A stretch of DNA of 64,000 bases from Saccharothrix sp. ALI-22-I (GCF_001984175.1 NZ_MTQP01000045.1:1-64000); one strand, 5' to 3'. Shown: positions 42,865 through 52,163, counted from the stretch's first letter. Notes: generated by a model from the letters alone, not told the origin. Numbers and translations: made by a program.

Positions 42865-44235
42865 TCAGCTCAGCACCAGCTGCGTGACCGACGGGCCCGG
42901 CAGGCCCACGGTCACCTGGCCGGCGCTGACCGCCACCGTGCCGAGGTTGGCCGGCTTGGCGTAGCTCACCGTGTTGCCGTCCTTCTGGTGCACGGCCGCC
43001 TGCGTCAGACCGGATCCGACCCCGATCACGGCGTTGTACGGCGTCATGCCCTTGTTCACCACGACGATGACCTTGGGATTGGCGGAGGCGTACACCTCGA
43101 CGTTCCCGAGGGTCGTGGACGACCGCACCAGGCTGCTCCCGAAGTGGGCCAGCGCGGTGCCCTCCTGTCCGGTGAAGAAGCCGATGCCCTGGTAGACCGG
43201 CATCCGCTCGTTGCGGCCCGCGCCACTGGCGTTGGGCTGGTCGTACAGCAGGCCCAGCGCGCCGTTCTTGTCGCCGTAGGCGTAACCGCGCGCGCCCGCC
43301 TCGGCGAGCCGGCCGAACACGCTGGCGCTCCACCAGATGGCCGCGTTGCGGTACTGGACGGGCTCGGTGCCGATGTTGCCGCAGCCCGCCGGGTTCGGGT
43401 GGATGCCCCAGTCGGAATTGGTCTCGCCGATCTGGATCCCGATCTGGTTCGCCCGCGCCGGCACGACGCTGGTGATGATGTCGCGCACCGCGGCCACGTC
43501 GGTGCTCCACTGCGCCGTCTCGGCCAGCAACGTGGTGTCGCACACCGGCTTCTCGCCCGCGCCGTACTTGTGGAAGTCCACGAAGTCCGCACGGGTGCCG
43601 CTGACCGTCAGGAACTCCCTGATGTAGGTCATGTTCGGGTGGGACACGGCCGGGCCGCCGACGCTGATCGACGGGTCCACGGCCTTCATCGCGTCGTAGA
43701 CGGCGTTGAAGCGGGCGCCGAAGACCGCGGCGGTGCCGTTCGGCTTGGTGTCCGGCTCGTTGCCGATGATCCACCGGCCGATCCGGTTGCCGCCGAGGTT
43801 GAAGTGCCGCACCAGGTTGGCCGCGTCGGTCGCGTCGTCCGGCACGATCAGCACCGGTTCCGCGCCGAGGTCCTTGATCGCGGTGATCCACGCGTCGCCG
43901 GCGACCTTGGTCTCCGCGCCGGAGCCGCCGGCGATGATGGCGCTGGTGGGATCACCCGGCGTGGTGTACTTCAGCTCCATGCGCAGCGAGCCGTACCGGC
44001 CCGCGAGCATCGCGCGGTGCTGCGGGTCGTTGGTGATGTAGCTGCCGGACCCGTACCCGGTGATGTCGGCGCTGAAGGCGTCCCGCGGCACCGGCCGCAC
44101 CACCGCGCCGAAGTCCACGGTCACGTTCGCGACCGCGGCCTGCGCGGGCGTGGTCAGCAGTGGAACCAGCGCGACAGCCGCCACCGCGCCGATGATCCCG
44201 CGTGATCTCAAACTGTGTGATCTCAAAGAAGGCAC
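42865..44235 (-). CDS. Secreted clan GH-A glycoside hydrolase (GH39-like)
   Basis: A 456-residue exported enzyme. The start is a GTG, then a Sec signal peptide (RSRGIIGAVAAVALVPLLTT, cleaved near AQA). The TIM barrel has the acid/base Glu in IIGNEPDTKPNG and the nucleophile Glu in IQIGETNSDWG, spaced as in clan GH-A. A C-terminal beta-sandwich follows (VIVVVNKGMTPYNAVIGV). It probably cleaves plant or fungal polysaccharide outside the cell; xylosidase, glucuronidase or galactanase activities are all possible. The signal peptide begins with a duplicated TTTGAGATCAC sequence coding SLRSHSLRS. Confidence 0.82.
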   Translation of the reverse strand: MPSLRSHSLRSRGIIGAVAAVALVPLLTTPAQAAVANVTVDFGAVVRPVPRDAFSADITGYGSGSYITNDPQHRAMLAGRYGSLRMELKYTTPGDPTSAIIAGGSGAETKVAGDAWITAIKDLGAEPVLIVPDDATDAANLVRHFNLGGNRIGRWIIGNEPDTKPNGTAAVFGARFNAVYDAMKAVDPSISVGGPAVSHPNMTYIREFLTVSGTRADFVDFHKYGAGEKPVCDTTLLAETAQWSTDVAAVRDIITSVVPARANQIGIQIGETNSDWGIHPNPAGCGNIGTEPVQYRNAAIWWSASVFGRLAEAGARGYAYGDKNGALGLLYDQPNASGAGRNERMPVYQGIGFFTGQEGTALAHFGSSLVRSSTTLGNVEVYASANPKVIVVVNKGMTPYNAVIGVGSGLTQAAVHQKDGNTVSYAKPANLGTVAVSAGQVTVGLPGPSVTQLVLS

Positions 44236-44346
44236 CTGTCGTGGGTCCGGCGCCGGGCCGGACGTTCGAGCAACCCCAGAACGGAGGTCAACGTAGCCCG
44301 GCCCACTATCAACGCACTTCCACGACTTCGAACGGTGCGGGTGACG

Positions 44347-44601
44347 CTAGTTGCACTGCGACTGCACGGTTTCCACGTACCTCGCGGTCTTGCCCCACTG
44401 GCTCGACGTGCCCTCGCAGGTGCGCAGGTATCCGCCTACCGGGAACTCGTACGTGGCGTCCGAGTAGTACGTCCTGGCGCACTGGTAGCCCGCCTTGCAG
44501 GCCGGGATCGCCTGCGCGGGCGCGGCGGCCAGCACGGGCACCGCGGCCATCGCCGACACGAGCACCACCGAGCTGACCACACGACGGATCATGCGCGCCA
44601 T
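44347..44601 (-). CDS. Small secreted DUF6289-like protein
   Basis: An 84-residue protein. Signal peptide MARMIRRVVSSVVLVSAMAA, cleaved near AQA, then a mature domain of about 55 residues with four Cys: IPACKAGYQCARTYYSD, GGYLRTCEG and the C-terminal SQCN. The Y-Y-S-D and W-G-(K/V)-x-T patterns match the DUF6289 family of small actinomycete exoproteins. Two disulphides are likely. Function unknown. An ATG at 44592 is an alternative start. Confidence 0.72.
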   Translation of the reverse strand: MARMIRRVVSSVVLVSAMAAVPVLAAAPAQAIPACKAGYQCARTYYSDATYEFPVGGYLRTCEGTSSQWGKTARYVETVQSQCN

Positions 44602-44683
44602 CCCCAGGTCGATGTGACTTCCTTTCACGTTAGTCGGACGGCGACGTGGGGAAATCGCCCGTTCGGCGCCCAGCCACCCGGCC

Positions 44684-46147
44684 CTACGGTCGCAGCGCCC
44701 GCTTGTCGGGCTTCCCGCCCGCGCCGACGGGCACCGCGTCGATGAATCGGATCGCCGCAGGCACGGCTCCCGCACCGAGTTCGGCCGCCACGGCGGCCCG
44801 CAGCCGTTCTGGGTCCGGGGTGCGGCCCGCGACCGGGACCACGAAGGCGTGCACGGCTTCACCGGTCCGCTCGTCCGGCACCGCCAGCACGTACGCCTGG
44901 TCGACGTCGGGGTCGGCCGCCAGCACCTGCTCGATCGGACCCGCGTGGTGCAGGATCGCGTTGACGATCACCACGTCCCGCGCCCGCCCGGTCAGGTACA
45001 GGTAGCCGTGCTCGTCGAAGTGGCCGATGTCGCGGCTGCGCACCCACCCGTCCTGGAGCACCGCGGCCGACTCCTCCGGGTCGTCGCGGTAACCGACGAA
45101 CGTCAGGCTGGTCCGCGACCAGATCTCCCCCGATGTCCCGGCCGGCACCACCCGTCCGGCATCGTCGCGGACCTCCAACTCCACGCCGCTCCGCACCCGG
45201 CCGACCGAGGCCGCCGATTCGGGCCGGTCCCGGACCTCCTGGGCGGTGAGCAGGGTCAGCAGGCCCGTCTCGGTCTGCCCGTAGCCGGTGTGGGCGGCGT
45301 CGCCCAGCACGTCGACCGCCTGGGCGAACCGGTGCGGCGCGAGCGGGGAACCCGCCACCAGCACCGCCTCCAGCGCACCCAGGTCGACCTCCCGTTCGTC
45401 CAACTCGTCCAGGATGTGGTGCAGGCGCGGCACGGTGAGCAGCGTGGACGTGATCCGCAGGTCGGCCAGCACGTCGGGGAACAGGGGCGTCCCTTCGGGG
45501 ATCACCGCCGTGCCGCCGGACACCAGGCAGCACCCGAGGTGCTCCTGCACCACCGCGCTGGCCAACGTGCCGAAGAGGGCGAACCGGCTGTACCGGGCGA
45601 CCAGCGCATGCGTCCGGTCGTCCCAGCCGGTCTGGTTCCACGACCACCACCGCGACATCCCGGCGTACGAGTACTGCACGCCCTTCGGCGTCCCGGTGCT
45701 GCCGCTGGTGTGCACGACCCAGGCGATGTCGTCCGGCCTCCCGTGCACGACCACGTCCGCCTTGCCACCGACGAAGTCCTTCACGTGCAGCACGCGCGGC
45801 ACCAGCGACAACAATCCGGCCGGCGCGGTGTCGTCGACGACCAACACCTCCACATCGCCCACGATGTGCGCCACCTGCTTGGCGCTCTGCTGCGGCGCGA
45901 TCCCGACGACCCTGCACCCCAACGACCACCCCGCGACGTAAGCGGCGAACGCCTCGGGCGTGACCGCCGTGGCCAACGCGACCCCGTCCCCCACCCCGAG
46001 CCCGGCCGACCGCATCCGTTCGACCGACGAGCCGATCAACTCCAACAGCTCCCCACGGCTGACCACCCGCGTGCCGTGCTCGAACGCCGGGGTGTCCGGC
46101 GCCGACGCCAACTGGTGCAGGATCGCGTGCGGGAACAGCTCGGTCAT
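44684..46147 (-). CDS. AMP-dependent acyl-CoA synthetase/ligase (ANL superfamily)
   Basis: A 487-residue adenylating enzyme from the ATG at 46147. Core motifs are VVHTSGSTGTPKGVQYS (P-loop-like A3), GYGQTETGLLTLL (A5), VRSRDIGHFDEHGYLYLTGR (A7/A8) and the catalytic Lys in GGKPDKRALRP (A10). It activates a carboxylic acid as acyl-adenylate and usually transfers it to CoA or a carrier protein. It lacks neighbours such as acyl carrier or polyketide genes, so the acid is unknown. Confidence 0.88.
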   Translation of the reverse strand: MTELFPHAILHQLASAPDTPAFEHGTRVVSRGELLELIGSSVERMRSAGLGVGDGVALATAVTPEAFAAYVAGWSLGCRVVGIAPQQSAKQVAHIVGDVEVLVVDDTAPAGLLSLVPRVLHVKDFVGGKADVVVHGRPDDIAWVVHTSGSTGTPKGVQYSYAGMSRWWSWNQTGWDDRTHALVARYSRFALFGTLASAVVQEHLGCCLVSGGTAVIPEGTPLFPDVLADLRITSTLLTVPRLHHILDELDEREVDLGALEAVLVAGSPLAPHRFAQAVDVLGDAAHTGYGQTETGLLTLLTAQEVRDRPESAASVGRVRSGVELEVRDDAGRVVPAGTSGEIWSRTSLTFVGYRDDPEESAAVLQDGWVRSRDIGHFDEHGYLYLTGRARDVVIVNAILHHAGPIEQVLAADPDVDQAYVLAVPDERTGEAVHAFVVPVAGRTPDPERLRAAVAAELGAGAVPAAIRFIDAVPVGAGGKPDKRALRP

Positions 46148-46499
46148 GTCGTGTCCGTTTCGTCGGTCCGCCACGTCTACCGCCCGTGCCGCACCCCTCA
46201 CGACACGCTCCGGCACCCGTGCTTAACGTCACCGACGGCCGGATCGTTCGAACCCGGCGGCACTATGCGCCGAATGCCGTCGAGCGATACTCCGATCACA
46301 CCCCTTTCTGCCGCAAGGGAAGTCGAACGCTCATCGGGCCCCGAGCCGCCAGAGGGACGTGACCTCCGCGGCACGCGCCGCGTGCAAGGGATCGTCCGGA
46401 TCGGTCGCACGCGGTGGCGTGGCCTGGTGTCCGTTTTGTCGATCACCGACAACCCGGCCGCGTCGATGGCGCCGAGCAGTGCCGCACGCGACCGCAGAC

Positions 46500-46620
46500 C
46501 CAGGTGCTCGGCCAGGCCGTGGAGCGGGTCGTCGACGGCGTGGTCGATCCCGGACGGCTTTCCGGCGAACCCCCGGACGTAGATGATCGGCAGTCTGGGT
46601 TCGGCCGTGATCCGACCCTC
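46500..46620 (-). pseudogene. Remnant of an alpha/beta-hydrolase N-terminus
   Basis: Minus-strand text RITAEPRLPIIYVRGFAGKP, then SGIDHAVDDP, resembles the start of actinobacterial esterase-like proteins (LPII.VRG.AG..SGID). No start codon precedes it, and after DDP the family is lost; the frame continues as unrelated sequence. The match is from memory and short. Confidence 0.35.
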
Positions 46621-46624
46621 CTGA

Positions 46625-47569
46625 CTAGACGGTGAAGGTCGCGATGACGGGGGCGTGGTCCGAACCCCGGTCATCGCGCCGGGCCGCGGGGTCGTCCGTG
46701 ACCGACGGCAGGTCCTGGCCGGCTTTGGTGCGTGCTTCGGGAAGCGGCTTGAGCAGGGCGTGGCTCACGAAGATGTGGTCGATGAGCTCGCCGCGTCCCC
46801 GGTACTTGCGGGAGAAGCGCTGGTCCTCGGGGATGCGCGGGGCCAGGTTCCACAGGCGTTGGCGGTCGCCGTTGTCGGGTTGGTCGAACCCGGGTCTGCC
46901 GATCTCGGAACCGGTGGGGCCGTTGAAGATCTGGGCGGAGGCGGCGTGGGGCTCGTCGTTGAGGTCGCCGAGGACGATGACGCGCTCGTCGTGGTCGCCG
47001 TTGAGCTGCTTCGTGGCCAACTCGCGCACGGCGGTGGCTTCGGCGGCGCGGCGGTAGAGCGCGTAGGCGCCGAACCGGGCGCGTTCGCCTTCGTCCTTGG
47101 GATTGAAGCGGCCATTGGGGAAGGTCAGCAGCTTCGACTTGAGGTGGCAGGTGATGAGCGTGAGCGTGAATCCGGCCACCGGCTCGACCGTGACGGCCAG
47201 CGCACCGCGGCTGAGTTCGTCGCTGGGCGGTGTCGGCTTGTCGGCGATCTGGATGGGGGCGAGTTCGGCCGGCAGCGTGGCGGTGTCGTCGATGACGGTC
47301 AGCGGGTGGCGGCTGAGGAAGCCGACCCGGATACCGCGTCTGTCGGGGTGTTTGGACAGCTCCTGGTGCCAGGTTCCGCCCAGCGTGCCGACGAGGTCCG
47401 AGAGTGCTTCGGGACTGCCGACCTCTTGCAGCGCCAGCACATCCGGGGCGATGTCGGCAATCGTGCGCGCCAACGCCTGGAGCTTCCCGTCGTAGGTGGC
47501 TTGATCGGCGGGACCATCACCGCCGGGGCGGAACAGGTTTTCCACGTTCCAGGTCGCGATCACAACCAT
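46625..47569 (-). CDS. Endonuclease/exonuclease/phosphatase-family protein
   Basis: A 314-residue EEP-fold enzyme starting at the ATG at 47569 (GGGAGG upstream). Metal and catalytic residues: Asn in ATWNVENLF, Glu in LALQEVGSP, His in TCHLKSKL, Asp-x-Asn in VLGDLNDEPHA, and the terminal SDHAPVI. It should hydrolyse phosphodiester or phosphomonoester bonds with Mg2+. There is no signal peptide, so cytoplasmic action on nucleic acids or inositol-type phosphates is likely. Confidence 0.88.
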   Translation of the reverse strand: MVVIATWNVENLFRPGGDGPADQATYDGKLQALARTIADIAPDVLALQEVGSPEALSDLVGTLGGTWHQELSKHPDRRGIRVGFLSRHPLTVIDDTATLPAELAPIQIADKPTPPSDELSRGALAVTVEPVAGFTLTLITCHLKSKLLTFPNGRFNPKDEGERARFGAYALYRRAAEATAVRELATKQLNGDHDERVIVLGDLNDEPHAASAQIFNGPTGSEIGRPGFDQPDNGDRQRLWNLAPRIPEDQRFSRKYRGRGELIDHIFVSHALLKPLPEARTKAGQDLPSVTDDPAARRDDRGSDHAPVIATFTV

Positions 47570-47764
47570 GTTGACCTCCCATGGGCTGCGCGAAGCTAGG
47601 GGCGGCCGTGGGATGCCGAAAGCGGCGAGCCGCCATACTAGTAACTCGCCGCATTTCCCCAAGGGGTTACAGGTGTCACCCGATCGTGGCGCGCAGGTGT
47701 GCTATCCCCCGCGCGCCAGTCGATTTCCGCTCACGGTGGGTTACCGGCGCGTTCCCGTCAGTGA

Positions 47765-48190
47765 ATGCTGGGGCAGTCGGTCTTGGGTCCGACCGGGCCG
47801 AGGAGGGAGACCACGGACGGTTCCGCGAACGGCGTCGTCACGATCGATGCCGCCTCCGTGGACACCAAGAACGCGAAGCGGGACATCCACCTGCGGAGCG
47901 CCGACTTCTTCGACGTCGACAAGCACCCCTCGCTCACCTTCACCACCACCAGCGCCACCGCCGGCCGCGACGGGACCGTCAAGGTCAAGGGCGAGCTCAC
48001 CGTGCGCGACACCACCCGGCCGCTCTCCTTCACCGCCACGGCCGACGACGTCTCCCCCGACGCCGTCACCCTCAACGCCGAACTGACCGTCGACCGCAAG
48101 GACTTCGGCCTGACCTGGAACCAGCTCGGCATGATGAAGGACATCACCTCGCTCGCCCTCACCCTGCGCTTCACCCGCAACCCCGAGTGA
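47765..48190 (+). pseudogene. YceI-family protein, 5'-truncated
   Basis: The frame gives the last two thirds of a YceI lipocalin-like protein: DGSANGVVTIDAASVDTKNA, DIHLRSADFFDVDKHPSLTF and ELTVDRKDFGLTWNQLGMMK. The usual N-terminus with the first two barrel strands (about 50 residues, ending with the G.F..F.G strand) is missing. The sequence just before TTDGSANG is unrelated. An ATG at 47765 exists but without a good ribosome-binding site. YceI proteins bind isoprenoids; a barrel lacking two strands should not fold. Confidence 0.65.
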
Positions 48191-48294
48191 CCTGACCCCG
48201 AACCCCGGTCGACCGGACACGACGGAGCACTCGTCGCGGTGCGCCGGTCCGGTCCGACCAAGCCCCGACGGTGCGTGACCGGGCGCGGGTCCGA

Positions 48295-49199
48295 CTACGG
48301 GAGTCGTGCCCGGCCCGACGGTTCCGGCGTCGAACCGTTCGGCGGTGACACCCGTGGACGGTTCGCCGTGCGGTAGGCCGACGGTGACGTGTCGTAGTGG
48401 TCGAGGAACGCTTGGCGCAGGGTCTCGGCCGAGCCGAAACCGCACCGACGGGCGACCGCGGCGAGCGGTAGTTCCGTGCAGGCCAGCAGTTGGGCGGCGA
48501 CCTCGGTCCGCACCGCGCGCACGTACCGGCTCGGCGTGGTGCCCAGGTGGGTGTCGAACAGCCTGGTCAGCTGTCGGGTGCTCAGGCCGGCCCGACCGGC
48601 GAGCGCCGGCACGCCCAGGTCGGCGTTCGGCCGGCTCGCGATGTGGCCGGTCAGGTCCCGCACCACGCCGTGATCCGGCGGTGGCGCGGTGAGGAACATG
48701 CTGACCTGGGCCTGGTTCCCCGGACGTTGCCGTCCCTGACGAACAGCGGAGCGGGATCGACCGTCACGTCGGGATAGCGGGCGGCGAGTCGGGCGGCGTA
48801 CCTCCAGTGCGTGGTGGCCCTCCTGCCCGCGAGCAGGCCGGCCGCGGCCAGGACGGTGGCGCCGGTGCACACCGAGGCGACGCGCCTGCTCACGCCTGCC
48901 AGCCTGCGCAGGTGCGTGGTCAGCCGGGGGTCGGCCGCCGCCGCTTCGTGGCCGATGCCGCCCGCGACGATCACCGTGTCCAGCGGTCCGTCGACCTGGT
49001 CGAGCCGCAGCCCGGCGACCAGCGTCAGCCCGGACTCGCAGCGCACGACGCGGCCGTCGAGGCTGGCCAGAACGATCTCGTACCGCCGCCGTGCGCCGAG
49101 CCGGTTGGCCGCGTCGAGGACGTCCGACGGGCAGGCGATGTCGAGCAGTTCGGCGTCCGGATAGCCCACGATCAGCACTCGTCTCGGCGACCGCGACAT
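48295..49199 (-). pseudogene. GlxA/FtrA-type AraC regulator with internal deletion and frameshift
   Basis: From the ATG at 49199, MSRSPRRVLIVGYPDAELLD begins a DJ-1/PfpI domain with its Cys in SVCTGATVLAAAGLLAGR. It runs to DPAPLFVRDGNV and then shifts frame. In the next frame, GNQAQVSMFLTAPPPDHG leads into a complete AraC helix-turn-helix (ARRCGFGSAETLRQAFLDHY). Between the two pieces the normal WTSAGVTAGID...ARWLVVYL section (about 40-45 residues) is missing, so a deletion near 48719-48736 joined them out of frame. It is probably inactive. An intact DJ-1 gene is divergent from it. Confidence 0.72.
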
Positions 49200-49297
49200 G
49201 ATCACGACGCTAGCAGCACCCCTGGCCGGATGACACGGTTCGCAGGATTTCGGACACCGGCCCACGACGCGACCGACCGCCCGGTTGATTGGTGACC

Positions 49298-51538
49298 ATG
49301 ACCGACACCTCGACCACGGCACCAGTCAGGGCGATCGCGTTCGTGCTCTACCCCGGTATCACCGCACTCGACCTCGTCGGCCCGCTCCAGGTGCTCACCT
49401 CCCTCGTCCAGGCGGGACTCGGCCACCGGGTCGTGGTGGTGGCCGACCGGCTCGACCCGATGGCCACCGACACCCCGCTGACGCTCACCGCGAGCCACAC
49501 GTTCGCCGACGTTCCCTCGCCCTACGCGCTGATCGTCCCCGGTGGCGGGGTGGCCACGATCCGGGCGATGACCGACGAGCGCCTGTTGGCGTACCTGCGC
49601 GGCGCGTCGGCCGGTGCGGAGATCACCGCGTCGGTGTGCACCGGAGCTCTCCTGCTCGGGGCGGCCGGTCTGCTCACCGGGCGGCGCGCCACCACGCACT
49701 GGATGTACCGGAACCTGCTCGGTGGGTTCGGCGCGACCCCGGTGGCGCGGCGGTGGGTCGAAGACGGTCCGGTCGTCACCGCCGCCGGCGTGTCCGCGGG
49801 CATCGACATGGCGTTGCGCCTGGTGTCCCGGATGGCCGGCGACGGGATCGCCCGCACGATCCAGTACGGCATCGAGTACGACCCGGAACCGCCGTTCGGT
49901 CCGTTGGATTGGGACGACACGCCCCGCGCGCTGTTCGCCCCGATGGTCGAGGCGGCGTTGCGCGACGGGTTGGCCGACAGTCCACAGTGGTCCGCGCGAC
50001 TGGTGGGCCGGTATGACGATCGCGCGGGAACGGCTGCCCACCCGCCGCGCGACCTATCGGCTGCTCGCCGGGCTGTACGTCGGGCAGTGGCTGGCGCCGA
50101 GCTTCCTCGGCAGCGGAGGGCTGCTGACCATCCTGTACCAGCGCGGCGTGTCGCTGGAGCAGCTCGGCGCGTTCCAGGCGTTGATCATCGTCGGGCCGGC
50201 GAAGGTCCTGTGGGCGCCGCTGGTGGACCGCTTCGGTTCCACCCGCTCCGGCCACTACCGCTCGTGGCTGCTGGTGGTGCAGCCCGCGATGGTTCTCGCG
50301 GCGCTGGTGTTGCTGCCGCTCGACCCCGTCGCAGACCTCGGCGTCGTCTTCGTGATCACGATCGTGATGTGGGTGCTGATGGGCGCCCAGGACGTCGCCA
50401 CCGACGCCCTCGCCTTCCGGCTGCTGGACAGCACCGGCCGCGGTGTGGCCAACGGCATCCAGACGGCGGCCGGGTTCGTCGGCGCCGCCCTTGGCAGCGG
50501 CGCCGTGCTGCTGGTCTACGACGTGGCGGGGTGGACGGCCGCTGTGCTCACACTCACCGTGGCGACCGCGATACCCGCGGTGCAGGTGGCCCGCCTCCGC
50601 GAACCTCGCGCACCGCGGCAGGCCCCGCCAGGGTTCCCGGTGCTGGCCAGCCTGTTCCGCCAGCCCGGCGTGGCCAGGTGGGCGCTGGTGGTGCTGCCAC
50701 TGACCTGGGCGGGTATCGGCGGGTACTTCGCGCTGCTGAACCCGATGCTGGTGGACGCCGGCTGGTCGGTGTCCCGGATCGGCTTGGTCACCACGGTGTT
50801 CGGAGGCATGTTCGCGATCGCCGGCGCGCTCGGCGCCGGCAGCGTGCTCTCCAGGATCGGCAGACGCAGAGCCCTGCTGCTCTTCGGCGTCGGGCAACTC
50901 GCCGCGGTGCCGGCGTTCTACGGTCTTGCCCACGGCCACGCCCCGCTCGTGACGACGTCAGTGCTGATCTGCGTGGTGCACCTGGTGTACGCCGCGGCGG
51001 TGACCACGGCGAGCTGCACCAAGACTACGTCTCACGTGGCGTCGAGCCGGGGTGCCATGATCGCGGGCGTGATCGATCGTCTCACGTCCAGCGTGCAGGC
51101 CGACTACACACTCGGCAGGTACGAGCAGGAGCGGACCGGATGAGCTTCCGGTCGATGGTCGTCCGGCACATCTGTCGGAAGCTCACCGTCCTGCTGGCGG
51201 GCGCCGCCCTCGTGACAGCGTGCGCTGACGACCCCCGCGAGTACCCCGGCTCCACGGGCGACCACTCGTTGGACGAGTTGTCGGCGCACTTCGCGCTGGA
51301 CCTGCCGTCGTGCGAGATCACGGACCTGAGGTATGCCGACACAGGCGGTCCGATGTCCAGCGGTCTGTACCTGACCTACGGCTTCCCCTCGACCTGCCTG
51401 GACAGCGTGCTCCAGTCCAACCACGTCGCGGCCTCGACAAAAGCACCCGACTGGGCCGTGATCTCCCGTTCTCCCCAGGCCTGGTCGAGGAGTACGGATG
51501 GCCGATCGAGGAAGAGAAGAACTACGACACCTACGTGA
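49298..51538 (+). CDS. DJ-1/PfpI-family protein in an ORF that has lost its own stop
   Basis: The supported domain is only 49298 to about 50010. It starts at the ATG at 49298 and covers VRAIAFVLYPGITALDLVGP, the Cys elbow in ASVCTGALLLGAAGLLTGRR, TAAGVSAGIDMALRLV and ADSPQWSARLVGR. This is a complete isonitrile-hydratase/DJ-1-like domain of about 235 residues. No stop follows: the same frame stays open through the whole MFS gene, in which it is a shadow, enters the lipoprotein gene in its own frame and ends at 51538. The likely ancestral stop was at the GGTATGA junction with the MFS start. Either the stop was lost by a small change or the sequence has an error there. Confidence 0.6.
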   Translation: MTDTSTTAPVRAIAFVLYPGITALDLVGPLQVLTSLVQAGLGHRVVVVADRLDPMATDTPLTLTASHTFADVPSPYALIVPGGGVATIRAMTDERLLAYLRGASAGAEITASVCTGALLLGAAGLLTGRRATTHWMYRNLLGGFGATPVARRWVEDGPVVTAAGVSAGIDMALRLVSRMAGDGIARTIQYGIEYDPEPPFGPLDWDDTPRALFAPMVEAALRDGLADSPQWSARLVGRYDDRAGTAAHPPRDLSAARRAVRRAVAGAELPRQRRAADHPVPARRVAGAARRVPGVDHRRAGEGPVGAAGGPLRFHPLRPLPLVAAGGAARDGSRGAGVAAARPRRRPRRRLRDHDRDVGADGRPGRRHRRPRLPAAGQHRPRCGQRHPDGGRVRRRRPWQRRRAAGLRRGGVDGRCAHTHRGDRDTRGAGGPPPRTSRTAAGPARVPGAGQPVPPARRGQVGAGGAATDLGGYRRVLRAAEPDAGGRRLVGVPDRLGHHGVRRHVRDRRRARRRQRALQDRQTQSPAALRRRATRRGAGVLRSCPRPRPARDDVSADLRGAPGVRRGGDHGELHQDYVSRGVEPGCHDRGRDRSSHVQRAGRLHTRQVRAGADRMSFRSMVVRHICRKLTVLLAGAALVTACADDPREYPGSTGDHSLDELSAHFALDLPSCEITDLRYADTGGPMSSGLYLTYGFPSTCLDSVLQSNHVAASTKAPDWAVISRSPQAWSRSTDGRSRKRRTTTPT
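50013..51143 (+). CDS. MFS-type transporter (AmpG/PAT-like)
   Basis: A 376-residue transporter with about 11-12 hydrophobic spans. The start at ATG 50013 opens TYRLLAGLYVGQWLAPSFLG. Family marks are LWAPLVDRFGSTRSGHYRSW (loop 2-3), MGAQDVATDALAFRLL and GVANGIQTAAGFVGAALGSG. The Q-D-x-A-x-D-A element and the following G-rich helix fit the AmpG/acetyl-CoA-transporter-like branch of the MFS. It starts inside the DJ-1 frame and ends in an ATGA overlap with the lipoprotein gene, so the three were a coupled operon. Confidence 0.82.
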   Translation: MTIARERLPTRRATYRLLAGLYVGQWLAPSFLGSGGLLTILYQRGVSLEQLGAFQALIIVGPAKVLWAPLVDRFGSTRSGHYRSWLLVVQPAMVLAALVLLPLDPVADLGVVFVITIVMWVLMGAQDVATDALAFRLLDSTGRGVANGIQTAAGFVGAALGSGAVLLVYDVAGWTAAVLTLTVATAIPAVQVARLREPRAPRQAPPGFPVLASLFRQPGVARWALVVLPLTWAGIGGYFALLNPMLVDAGWSVSRIGLVTTVFGGMFAIAGALGAGSVLSRIGRRRALLLFGVGQLAAVPAFYGLAHGHAPLVTTSVLICVVHLVYAAAVTTASCTKTTSHVASSRGAMIAGVIDRLTSSVQADYTLGRYEQERTG

Positions 51539-51624
51539 AGAGCACACAGGAGTGGACCATGCACGTGGTGATCGACCCCACCGCGCCCCGCCACACAGCG
51601 TTCATCGAAGGCCTCGGCGACTGA
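51140..51624 (+). pseudogene. Small lipoprotein, frameshifted near its C-terminus
   Basis: The ATG at 51140 overlaps the MFS stop. The signal peptide MVVRHICRKLTVLLAGAALV ends in a lipobox VTAC, then DLPSCEITDLRYADTGGPM, YLTYGFPSTCLDSVL. Near 51466 the natural ending PFSPGLVEEYGWPIEEEKNY, STQEWTMHVVIDPTAP moves to the next frame and stops at 51624; the original frame ends earlier at 51538 in an Arg/Ser-rich tail. One base too many or too few in CTCCCGTTCTCC explains it. Function unknown. Confidence 0.6.
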
Positions 51625-52163
51625 GACCCACCCCGCCTATGAGATCTGACGGACACCGGCCACGGTGACGACGATTCACATACCTTTCGCCGGGATACGT
51701 TCCCAGTACGCCGGAACACCTGCGACATCAATCACACATTCCCGCGACACCACCTAGGTGCCACACCCTGGCCCGCGCTATGCCCGACGAACACGACCGG
51801 ATAGCCACACCCGAGATCCACGACGAACCCACGGCGACCACCGTGGTCACCCTGCGTGGCGACCTGGTTCCTCGCCCCATCCACGACCGATGCCGGATGA
51901 GCAACACGCGCCCGATGGAGCCCCCGGACACCACGGAGACCGCGAGCGAGCACGCCACCACCCAACACTCGACGCCGACTGCTCCGCACCCGGCTAACAG
52001 CACCCGCCCCAGCCGCGAGCCACCCGTCGCACCGATCACCACCCAACCGCCCTCAACCGCCCTACCAGCACATTCCTTCGACCGACACCCTTCCAGGGAC
52101 CCCGATTTTGGCCACCGAGAACGATCATGTAATCTATGCACACACCACGGCGAGAGCCGAGGA
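51625..52163. other. Gap with no supportable gene, leading to tRNA-Leu
   Basis: Frames on both strands are open but lack any recognisable domain or ribosome-binding site. The plus-strand one runs into the tRNA-Leu, a sign that it is not real. A low-GC patch precedes the tRNA (near 52120-52150) and may hold its promoter. Confidence 0.5.

Noticed and set aside
46435..46510. LuxR-like helix text (AEHLGLRSRAALL) on the minus strand
   Set aside because: Only about a dozen residues resemble the end of a LuxR helix-turn-helix; too short to call a remnant.
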